A stretch of 12,810 nt of DNA from an uncultured Campylobacter sp. (GTDB taxonomy: Bacteria; Campylobacterota; Campylobacteria; Campylobacterales; Campylobacteraceae). The notes below the pieces were generated by a model. The model worked only from the letters and a program-made list of their open reading frames with translations, did not search any database and was not told the origin of the DNA. The DNA lies in contig NZ_CALHHX010000138.1 in NCBI RefSeq assembly GCF_938030685.1, forward strand, positions 1-12,810. The letters are read 5' to 3'. Shown piece after piece: positions 1 to 7,010 of this stretch (the first letter of the stretch is position 1; each line of letters opens with the position of its first letter). Made by a program: the position numbers and the translations under genes.

Positions 1-3
1 CGT

Positions 4-78
4 TCCGGATTAGCTCAGCGGTAGAGTAGGCGGCTGTTAACCGCTTGGTCGCTGGTTCGAATCCAGCATCCGGAGCCA
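4..78 (+). tRNA. tRNA-Asn (anticodon GTT)
   Basis: The cloverleaf can be drawn by hand. The acceptor arm 4-10 (TCCGGAT) pairs fully with 68-74, G75 is the discriminator and the CCA end is encoded at 76-78. The anticodon stem 29-33 pairs with 41-45 (one G-T), and the seven-base loop 34-40 carries GTT at 36-38, which reads asparagine codons. The T arm contains the usual GGTTCGAATCC. The gene is complete. tRNA genes are common integration sites, but no copy of its 3' end was noticed elsewhere in the window. Confidence 0.97.
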
Positions 79-212
79 CCTAAATTCTTTAATCCTTAAT
101 TAGTAAAATATAAAGTCCCGGAGTAAAATGCTTTTTATCTATGACATTCTGCTAAAAATAAATTATCTAAGACGCAAGCTGTATTAAAAACTCGTTTGCG
201 CTGCAAAAATGA

Positions 213-218
213 TATAAA
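213..218 (+). promoter_or_regulatory. possible -10 box upstream of the AAA ATPase gene
   Basis: TATAAA lies in an AT-rich tract about 95 bases before the ATPase start. A second candidate, TAAAAT at 279-284, lies closer to the gene. No -35 is recognisable for either, which is normal in epsilonproteobacteria. The spacer 79-310 holds no gene. It also contains a 10-base palindrome (242-251), an imperfect hairpin around 172-198 and a CCTCC/GGAGG pair next to the start codon. Confidence 0.3.
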
Positions 219-285
219 ATTCACATACAAAACATATATTTACATTAATGTGGACATAAATCCGTCCTCTTCACATAGTAAAATA

Positions 286-305
286 CCTCCAAATAAACAA
301 GGAGG
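286..305 (+). promoter_or_regulatory. ribosome binding site with a facing anti-SD arm
   Basis: GGAGG at 301-305, within AAGGAGG 299-305, is a strong ribosome binding site five bases before the ATG at 311. CCTCC at 286-290 is its exact complement, separated by a ten-base A-rich loop. The mRNA could fold so as to hide the ribosome site. Five GC-rich pairs are modest, so a regulatory role is inferred only. Confidence 0.45.
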
Positions 306-310
306 CACTA

Positions 311-2338
311 ATGAAAAACAGAAATTTATTCGTAGATAGCGAGATATATGACCTTGCCAATCTTTGGATACTCAGAGCGATATTTTGTGCTGGAGGGCAA
401 AGAGAATTTCTAAAATCCAAATATGGCAACCTTTTGGAATTTTTAGAGATTAATTCGGACGAGCCAACCCAGCAAGATATTAAAATCCTAAAAGATAAGC
501 TTGCCGTTCTTGAGAAAAGCAAAATTTCATGCGAGTTAAAAGAGCTCGAATATAATTTAAATTTGCTTCAAGCAAATTTAGGTTTAAACGATACCGAAAA
601 GGCTATTTTGAGGTTCGTCGCGATTATGTTTAATTACGAAATCGTTTCGGATGCTTGCGAGCTGACAGAGAATTTAAACGATAGACAGGCTGCAAAAGCC
701 ATATCACAGATATTAAATTTAAGCTTTATTGACGTGCAAAAAGCTTTTAAAAAAGATGGAATTTTTGCTAAAACTTCACTTATAAAATTAGATATCTACG
801 GACGCAATTTAAGATCAAAAGTTGACGTGATAAATAACGACTTCATAGGCGCTTTATTTGTTAAATGCGAAAGCATAGACGAAATTTTCGCAAGCACCAT
901 AAAACCTTGTAGCAATACAAATTTAACTCTTAAGAATTATGCTCATATTAAAGATGATGCGCAAATTTTAATCTCTTTTTTAAAAAATGCTATCCGCAAA
1001 AGACAAAAAGGTGTAAACGTACTTTTATACGGCCCTGCAGGTACAGGCAAGACCGAGCTTAGCAAGGTTTTAGCAAAAGAATTAAATTTAAAGCTTTATG
1101 AGGTTGCTTATGGAGACGAAAGCGGATACGATAATGAAGCCCAAAGAATAAAATCTTATTGCCTCGCGCAAAATATCTTGCAAGCAGGTTCAAATTTGCT
1201 GATGTATGATGAGGCTGAGGATGTATTTAACATAAATAACGATGAGAAAAGGCAATACGGCAAAGCCTTTATAAATAGAGCTCTTGAAACCAATGAAGTA
1301 CCTACTATTTGGATTACGAATAATATTTATAGCATGGACGAGGCCGTCATTAGACGTTTTAATCTAGCCATAAAGCTTGGAGTGCCTAATAAAAACGTAA
1401 GAGCGAGGATCATCAAAGAATATAGCGCAAATTTGATAGATAATAAGCTAATCAATAAACTTGCAAAAAATAAATTTATTGCGCCCGCAATCGTTAGCAA
1501 TGCAAGCTTAGTCGTTTCGAGCTTAAGTCTAAGAGATAAAAATAAGGCTTTTGAGCGCGTGATAAGCAACTCTTTAAAAGCACAAGGCTACGGCGCGCTA
1601 GAAAAGGACAAGAAAAAAGATAGATTAAAAGATGATCTACCTAGTAGCTATGATCCAAATTTCGTAAACTCAAGCTGCGACCTAAACGAGCTAATGCAAG
1701 GTATAAAAGAGAGCAAAAGCGCTAGGATTTGCCTTTACGGAGTACCAGGAACCGGAAAGAGCGCATACGCTAAATTTATCGCTAAAAACCTAAGAAGGCC
1801 TATTATCATCAAAAAAGGAAGTGAGCTTTTATCTATGTGGGTCGGCGGAACCGAGAAAAATATAGCCGAGGCTTTTAAAGAGGCTGGTAGCAAAAAAGCA
1901 GTGCTCGTATTTGATGAAGTCGATAGCTTTTTACAAGATAGAAGCCTAGCTGCTAGAAGCTGGGAGGTAACTCAAGTAAATGAGATGCTAGTGCAGATGG
2001 AGAGCTTTAGCGGCATCTTTATCGCTACGACGAATTTGATCGATAATCTCGATAAAGCAAGTCTTAGAAGATTTGATTTAAAGCTTGAGTTCGGATATTT
2101 ATTGCCAAATCAAGCATTAAATTTGTTCAAAAAAGAGTGCGCATCACTAAGGATAAAATTTGACGAAAACGTAGCTGCAAGAATTTCGGATTTAAGCTTT
2201 TTGGCGCCAGGAGATTTTGCGAGTGTGCGAAGACAGGCTAAATTTAAAAGGGTTAAAAACAGCGATGATTTTTATGAGAGATTGGAACAGGAAGTGGCTT
2301 TAAAAAATGAAAAGAAAGTAAAAAGGATAGGGTTTTAG
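311..2338 (+). CDS. tandem AAA+ ATPase (two AAA domains)
   Basis: This 675-residue protein has about 200 mostly helical N-terminal residues followed by two AAA+ modules. Module 1 shows Walker A GPAGTGKT (241-248), Walker B LLMYDE (296-301), a sensor-1 asparagine in WITNN (334-338) and paired arginines at 348-349. Module 2 shows Walker A GVPGTGKS (477-484), the pore-loop-like MWVGGTEKNI (509-518), Walker B VLVFDE (531-536), sensor 1 in ATTN (572-575) and RRF (586-588). Both modules look catalytically intact. The stretch SWEVTQVNEMLVQME (550-564) is a hallmark of a widespread bacterial tandem-AAA family in the SpoVK/Cdc48-like group, whose function I do not know. By analogy it would be a ring-forming cytoplasmic ATPase that remodels or unfolds proteins. 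It starts at an ATG with a strong ribosome site and has its own leader. A 100-base gap with a possible promoter separates it from the downstream nuclease operon, so a shared function is not implied. Confidence 0.9.
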   Translation: MKNRNLFVDSEIYDLANLWILRAIFCAGGQREFLKSKYGNLLEFLEINSDEPTQQDIKILKDKLAVLEKSKISCELKELEYNLNLLQANLGLNDTEKAILRFVAIMFNYEIVSDACELTENLNDRQAAKAISQILNLSFIDVQKAFKKDGIFAKTSLIKLDIYGRNLRSKVDVINNDFIGALFVKCESIDEIFASTIKPCSNTNLTLKNYAHIKDDAQILISFLKNAIRKRQKGVNVLLYGPAGTGKTELSKVLAKELNLKLYEVAYGDESGYDNEAQRIKSYCLAQNILQAGSNLLMYDEAEDVFNINNDEKRQYGKAFINRALETNEVPTIWITNNIYSMDEAVIRRFNLAIKLGVPNKNVRARIIKEYSANLIDNKLINKLAKNKFIAPAIVSNASLVVSSLSLRDKNKAFERVISNSLKAQGYGALEKDKKKDRLKDDLPSSYDPNFVNSSCDLNELMQGIKESKSARICLYGVPGTGKSAYAKFIAKNLRRPIIIKKGSELLSMWVGGTEKNIAEAFKEAGSKKAVLVFDEVDSFLQDRSLAARSWEVTQVNEMLVQMESFSGIFIATTNLIDNLDKASLRRFDLKLEFGYLLPNQALNLFKKECASLRIKFDENVAARISDLSFLAPGDFASVRRQAKFKRVKNSDDFYERLEQEVALKNEKKVKRIGF

Positions 2339-2361
2339 CAACACAACTAGCGAAGTTAAAA

Positions 2362-2370
2362 TGGTATCAT
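2362..2370 (+). promoter_or_regulatory. possible extended -10 promoter of the DUF262 operon
   Basis: TGGTATCAT fits the extended -10 pattern TG-N-TATNAT and lies about 70 bases before the DUF262 start at 2439. It sits inside the small inverted repeat AAAATG-GTAT-CATTTT (2358-2373), which could be an operator or a weak hairpin. No -35 is visible. The ribosome site AAGGAG is at 2426-2431, seven bases before the ATG. Confidence 0.4.
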
Positions 2371-2438
2371 TTTTATTTAAAGGATAAAAATTTTAGGCTT
2401 TTTATAGCAAAATTTTAAAAGATTTAAGGAGAAATACT

Positions 2439-3791
2439 ATGACAAATGACGACAATGAGCAGAATAATTACATTTTAAGTGCAGATGACATACTAAGTAG
2501 CGCAAATTATCAAATCCCATACTACCAACGCCCATATGTATGGAGTGAGGATTTGGCTTTAGGACTGCTTTCAAGCATTAAAAGATCGTTTAAGAATGGA
2601 AGCTCTAATGAAATTTTACTAGGGCACATAATTTTGCATAAGGAAGCACATGAAAACAAAGAATCAATTAACAATATAGTCGATGGGCAGCAACGTATAA
2701 CTACGCTAGCTCTTATTTTAAAAGCCCTGGGTGATAATGAAGTGCCTTTTTTAGATAATAAAATAAATTTCTTATCGCATAAGGCTTTGAAAAGAAATTT
2801 CGATCTCTTGAAAGCGGAGTGCGACAATATCAAAGACAAAGAAAAATTTATAAGTTACATAAAGAATAGAGTCGAATTTACATATATAAAGACAGGAAAT
2901 TTAGACGAAGCATTTTTATACTTTGATACGCACAATACCAGTGGTAGAGCTCTTAGCGAAACGGACTTACTCAAAAACCACCACCTAATGTTTATGGATG
3001 AGACAAAATCAAAGCAGCTAATGCTTCAATACGCTAAAAAATGGAATGAGTATTCTTTATACGGCATTAATACATCTTGGTTTTTGAGAGAAAATTTGAT
3101 ATTCCGCACATTAAGAAGCGCACTATATATAAGACGAACTAAAACTGACGCTTTTAATCCGTATAGAACTTTTGGTTATTATGGTGCAGATGAAGAGTGG
3201 TATAAGTTTAATTATTCTATTTTTGAGGAATTTAAAAACCACTTTGATGAGAAAATCAAAATTTACAAAAGCAATATATCGCTCACGGATGATATTCTTG
3301 GAGGGGCGAGCTTTTTTGAATATGTTTTTAAGTATTGCGATATTTTAAAATACATTGAAAGTAATTTCATATATTTTCATGAATATTTTACGGGATGTAG
3401 TTATCTAAATCATGCTTGCCACGTAGTTTTGCTATTTATTGCCGACAAGTTTAGTATCGAGGCATTAGACGAGGTTGCGAATTTAGTGTTTTTAAATATA
3501 TTTGGCGTCGCCTGCGGATATGATAGAATTTCTGGTGATAGTCCGCGGATAATAGTTCAACGGCTTTTGCAACTTACTGATACCTCAAGCACATTGGAAA
3601 CGCTGAAAGTAAAAATAGAAAAAGAGCTAAAAACTAATGCAGAAATATCGAAGATTTTGCCCAAAAATCGAGAAAAGCATTATAATAGGATAAAGGACAA
3701 GACAAAGTACACCAGGGACTACATGGCCGATAATTCTTTTAATATTATAAATTTTGAAGGAGAAGAAGATGGAAGAAGCAAAAGCAAATAA
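2439..3791 (+). CDS. DUF262 protein (GmrS-like), no nuclease domain
   Basis: This 450-residue cytoplasmic protein belongs to the DUF262 family, a ParB/sulfiredoxin-like fold that binds or hydrolyses nucleotides in GmrSD-type modification-dependent restriction enzymes. It shows QIPYYQRPYVW (25-35), LGHIIL (61-66), the signature DGQQRITTL (82-90) and the second conserved block NTSGRALSETDLLKN (165-179). The C-terminal half is helical and carries no DUF1524/HNH motif, so this protein probably has no cutting activity of its own. It is the first gene of a compact operon. Its last 23 bases overlap the start of the next gene, which encodes a second DUF262 protein with a nuclease domain, and this points to coupled translation and a working pair. 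The gene is notably AT-rich. Family assignment is firm; the defence role is inferred. Confidence 0.88.
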   Translation: MTNDDNEQNNYILSADDILSSANYQIPYYQRPYVWSEDLALGLLSSIKRSFKNGSSNEILLGHIILHKEAHENKESINNIVDGQQRITTLALILKALGDNEVPFLDNKINFLSHKALKRNFDLLKAECDNIKDKEKFISYIKNRVEFTYIKTGNLDEAFLYFDTHNTSGRALSETDLLKNHHLMFMDETKSKQLMLQYAKKWNEYSLYGINTSWFLRENLIFRTLRSALYIRRTKTDAFNPYRTFGYYGADEEWYKFNYSIFEEFKNHFDEKIKIYKSNISLTDDILGGASFFEYVFKYCDILKYIESNFIYFHEYFTGCSYLNHACHVVLLFIADKFSIEALDEVANLVFLNIFGVACGYDRISGDSPRIIVQRLLQLTDTSSTLETLKVKIEKELKTNAEISKILPKNREKHYNRIKDKTKYTRDYMADNSFNIINFEGEEDGRSKSK

Positions 3792-5475
3792 TCGTACTAT
3801 ACACAGCATAAAGAGTTATGAATTTGAAATACCTTTTTACCAAAGGGCGTATTCTTGGAGAAAGCAGGATATTGAAAAACTAATAAGCGATATAAACGGC
3901 AAAGAAGGGCACTATCTCGGCAATATCGTAGTTAAGAAGAATGATGATAAATTTATCGTTATAGACGGGCAGCAAAGACTTACTACTATTTATATTATTT
4001 TTATGGCTTTAGGAGTAAAAGAAAAACCGTTTGAACTAAGCTATGAAATAGATAGTAGCGATGGCGAAAAACTAAAAAACTTTAACGTAAATGAACGCAA
4101 ATATGTAAATAGACAAATTTTAGATGCCATCCTTTTTGCTAGCAACAATGAAATTTTGTGTAAAGATAGTTTCGAAAAGAATATAAATTCGGCTATTTTT
4201 ACGATGACTATTATCCCAAAAAATGTCAAAGCTACTGAGTATTTTGAACTAGTTAACACAAAAAGCATTCAGCTTGAAAATCATCAAGCTTTAAAGGCTA
4301 GATTTTTAAGTAATATTAAAGATAACTATGCAGACGTAGCAAGAAAATGGGATATGATCTCAAATATGGACGAAAAGTACAAAGATCAAATTTTAGAAAG
4401 CAATCAAGCAGATTTGCCTATCGAACCAAAAACAATAAGAGAGCTTTTGGAATCAGATTTTAATGGCAAAGAAGAAAAACAAACCGAAACGAATTCTGAT
4501 GCAAAAAGCCTAGTAAAATTCCCAGTATTTTTACTTCTAGTTTTGAAGGTGTTTGTTGCCAAAAACGGCTTGAATGTGGATTCTGAGAATAAGGTGGACC
4601 CTAAGAATAAGATTATCATAGACAAAGATAAACTTTTGGGGGAATTTGAAAAAGTTTTTAGAGAAAAGACAAATTTGCACTATGAGTTTATTGCTTTTTT
4701 AGAAAGTATGCGTAAAAAATTTGATGAATTCGTCTATAGAGATGACGAGATGAAAAACAAAATATTGCTAAATTTGCAAAGATTATTTTACTATACTAGC
4801 GAATACGACAAGCCTGAATTTATCGCCGCACTTTTGGCTTTCTTAGACAAAAACTCACTAGATGCTTGTAATGATAAAAATGCACAAAAGGTTATTGAAT
4901 TTCTCGAGCAATTGGATAACGAGCTGGCAAAGAGCGCTTTAAAAAAGAATGAATCTCGTAAAATAGTAGAAACTATAAATGACGTTATAGGAAAAATTTA
5001 TAAAGGCGAAAGTCTGGAAACGCCAGTACTTGAAAAAATCGACTCTAAATTTTTAGATACTGGAACAGCAGTACCGCACTATTGGTTCTATAGGCTAGAA
5101 TACCTACTTTGGCGAGATTTTAATAATTTAAGTGTTTGTAATATTTGCTCAGATGATATAAAAAAAGCATTTCCTAAATTTAATAGAGATGAATACCTAA
5201 TCAAACCCCAAGACACGGTAGAGCATATGTGGGCAACAAATTTGCAAGAAAATAATAAAGCACTAGATGATTTTGGGAATTTGGCCCTAATAAGAAAGGA
5301 TTTTAATTCTAGTTTAAGCGATTATGATTTTGGTGAGAAGTTAAAAATGATAAAGGAAAGCCCAAGCTCAAGTATAAAAATGCTAATATTTTACGCATCG
5401 CAAAAGGGATACGATAAGGATATGATCGGTAGACTCGGCTATGAAATGAAGAAAATTCTTTTTCAAGGCATATAA
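3769..5475 (+). CDS. DUF262-DUF1524 protein (GmrSD-like restriction enzyme)
   Basis: The protein joins an N-terminal DUF262 NTPase-like domain to a C-terminal DUF1524 HNH-type nuclease domain, the single-chain architecture of GmrSD type IV enzymes that cut modified phage DNA. Numbered from the ATG at 3769 (568 residues), it shows IPFYQRAYSW (21-30), DGQQRLTT (66-73) and an FELVNTKSIQL block (159-169). Near the end it has VEH (484-486), FGNLAL (502-507) and NSSLSDYDFGEKL (513-525), which match the DUF1524 pattern E-H...GNL...N...S...F..K. I chose ATG 3769 because AAGGAG at 3757-3762 sits six bases before it; an upstream TTG at 3754 would add five residues but lies on the ribosome site. The usual proline-glutamine after E-H is replaced by WATN. 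The gene overlaps its upstream partner and abuts the next gene without a gap. Confidence 0.88.
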   Translation: MEEAKANNRTIHSIKSYEFEIPFYQRAYSWRKQDIEKLISDINGKEGHYLGNIVVKKNDDKFIVIDGQQRLTTIYIIFMALGVKEKPFELSYEIDSSDGEKLKNFNVNERKYVNRQILDAILFASNNEILCKDSFEKNINSAIFTMTIIPKNVKATEYFELVNTKSIQLENHQALKARFLSNIKDNYADVARKWDMISNMDEKYKDQILESNQADLPIEPKTIRELLESDFNGKEEKQTETNSDAKSLVKFPVFLLLVLKVFVAKNGLNVDSENKVDPKNKIIIDKDKLLGEFEKVFREKTNLHYEFIAFLESMRKKFDEFVYRDDEMKNKILLNLQRLFYYTSEYDKPEFIAALLAFLDKNSLDACNDKNAQKVIEFLEQLDNELAKSALKKNESRKIVETINDVIGKIYKGESLETPVLEKIDSKFLDTGTAVPHYWFYRLEYLLWRDFNNLSVCNICSDDIKKAFPKFNRDEYLIKPQDTVEHMWATNLQENNKALDDFGNLALIRKDFNSSLSDYDFGEKLKMIKESPSSSIKMLIFYASQKGYDKDMIGRLGYEMKKILFQGI

Positions 5476-6954
5476 ATGACTCTCTCCAAATCCCTCTACA
5501 TCCGCGGTCTTCAGTGTGAAAAGAGCTTGTGGCTTAAAAAGAAAAAGCCTGAAGTTTTGCAAGCTCCAGATGATAGCGCGCAGGCGGTATTTGATACCGG
5601 CACCTCGGTAGGCGAGCTAGCCTGTGAGCTATTTAGCGGCGGCGAGAGGATAAAGTACACCGGCGACTTTGGCTCGCAAATGGCAAAAACAAAAGAGCTT
5701 ATCGAGCACGACGCAAAAGTAATCTACGAGGCCACTTTTTGCTTTGACGGCATCCTTGTGATGGTTGATATCCTTCGCATAGGCGTGGATGGGCTTATCA
5801 TCAACGAAGTAAAGAGCTCAACCTCGGTAAAAGATGTCTATATCGATGATGCAAGCATCCAGTACTACGTCATTAGCTCGCTTGGCTACAAGGTAAGCGG
5901 CGTAAATATCATCCACATAGATAGCAGCTACGTAAGAGGCGAGAAGCTTGAGCTTGAAAAGCTATTTTGCGTGCAGGACGTAACTGAGCAAGTAAAGCAA
6001 AAGCAGCGAGATATCCCTCAAATTTTAAATAAATTTGAAGAAATTTTAAGCCAAAATGATGAGCCAAGCATTGATATCGGTCCTCATTGCACAAGTCCTT
6101 ATCCCTGCGACGCTCGGGAGTACTGCTGGCATAAGCAGCGAGCTATCCCGGAGTATAGTGTATTTGACATCTCTCGTCTAAGAAGCGGTAAAAAATTTGA
6201 GCTTTATAAAAGTGGCGTGGTTAAATTTAACGATATAAAAGATCTAAGTAAATTTAACGCCTCTCAGCAAATCCAAATAAAATCAGAAATCTCGCAAGAA
6301 CAAATCATAGACAAAGATGCAATAAAAGAGTTTTTGGATACGCTCCGCTACCCGCTCTACCACCTTGACTTTGAGACATTTCAGCAGGCAGTGCCGCAGT
6401 TTGTAGGGCTTAGGCCTTACGAGCAGATACCTTTTCAGTTTTCAATCCACAAAGATGACGGCAAGGGAAATTTAGAGCATTTCGAGTTTTTAGCTGAGGC
6501 TGACGTCGATCCTAGATACGAGTTAGCATTAAATTTAATCAAATTTATCCCGCAGGACGCCTGCGTGCTAGCCTACAACATGAGCTTTGAAAAAGGAGTG
6601 ATAAGACGTCTGGCCGAAGCTTATCCGCAAATCTCAAATGAGCTTATGGCTATCCACGACAATATAAAAGACCTCATGGCACCCTTTGCAAGCAAAAGCT
6701 ACTACCATCCGAAAATGAAAGGTAGCTACTCCATAAAATACGTCCTGCCGGCACTTGTGCCGGAATTAGAATTGGCGTATAAGGATTTAAATTTAATCCA
6801 TCACGGAGGCGAAGCTATGCAAGCATACGCCGCTATGACTTTTATGAAAGAAACAGAGCGCGAAGCTTATAAGCAGGCTCTGCTAGAATATTGTAAGCTC
6901 GATACGCTAGCAATGGTTAAAATTTTAGAAAAACTTTATGAGGCTGTACACTAA
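5476..6954 (+). CDS. DUF2779 protein: Cas4-like Fe-S nuclease plus DEDDy-like exonuclease
   Basis: This 492-residue protein matches the DUF2779 family and contains two nuclease-like halves. In the N-terminal half, D98 (MVDIL) and E111-V-K113, followed by Q129, form a PD-(D/E)XK (RecB/Cas4) site. C14 with C205, C211 and C217 give the one-plus-three cysteine layout of the 4Fe-4S staple of Cas4 and AddB. The C-terminal half resembles a DnaQ-type exonuclease: DFE at 298-300, YNMSFE at 367-372 (Glu where Asp is usual) and Y472-x3-D476 as the last motif of the DEDDy class. A DNA or RNA end-processing role is inferred; DUF2779 proteins have no activity I can name with confidence. ATG 5476 directly follows the stop codon of the GmrSD-like gene, and its AAGG ribosome site lies within that gene's end, so the two are translated from one message. 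It is visibly more GC-rich than the two DUF262 genes. Confidence 0.85.
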   Translation: MTLSKSLYIRGLQCEKSLWLKKKKPEVLQAPDDSAQAVFDTGTSVGELACELFSGGERIKYTGDFGSQMAKTKELIEHDAKVIYEATFCFDGILVMVDILRIGVDGLIINEVKSSTSVKDVYIDDASIQYYVISSLGYKVSGVNIIHIDSSYVRGEKLELEKLFCVQDVTEQVKQKQRDIPQILNKFEEILSQNDEPSIDIGPHCTSPYPCDAREYCWHKQRAIPEYSVFDISRLRSGKKFELYKSGVVKFNDIKDLSKFNASQQIQIKSEISQEQIIDKDAIKEFLDTLRYPLYHLDFETFQQAVPQFVGLRPYEQIPFQFSIHKDDGKGNLEHFEFLAEADVDPRYELALNLIKFIPQDACVLAYNMSFEKGVIRRLAEAYPQISNELMAIHDNIKDLMAPFASKSYYHPKMKGSYSIKYVLPALVPELELAYKDLNLIHHGGEAMQAYAAMTFMKETEREAYKQALLEYCKLDTLAMVKILEKLYEAVH

Positions 6955-6985
6955 GACAAAAAATGCCTAGTTTGTCTGCTATAAT
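6954..6985 (+). promoter_or_regulatory. extended -10 promoter with operator-like inverted repeat
   Basis: TGCTATAAT at 6977-6985 is a perfect extended -10. Just upstream, AGACAAA (6954-6960) and TTTGTCT (6971-6977) form a perfect 7-base inverted repeat with a ten-base spacer; its right arm ends on the TG of the promoter. A bound regulator would cover the core promoter. A 14-base AT palindrome (6988-7001) follows near the expected start of transcription. The ribosome site AAAGGAGG is at 6999-7006. Confidence 0.55.
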
Positions 6986-7010
6986 GCTTTAAAATTTTAA
7001 AGGAGGAGAT

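Noticed and set aside
4..78. tRNA-Asn as the attachment site of an integrated element
   Set aside because: No integrase gene and no repeat of the tRNA 3' end were found in the window. The other boundary could lie outside, so the idea is left unproven.
172..198. Hairpin CGCAAGC / GTTTGCG downstream of the tRNA as a terminator
   Set aside because: The stem has a G-T pair and a 14-base loop and is not followed by a T-run on either strand.
1327..1569. Minus-strand open frame inside the AAA ATPase gene
   Set aside because: It is a shadow of the conserved plus-strand frame; the hydrophobic translation is the usual complement of charged helical codons.
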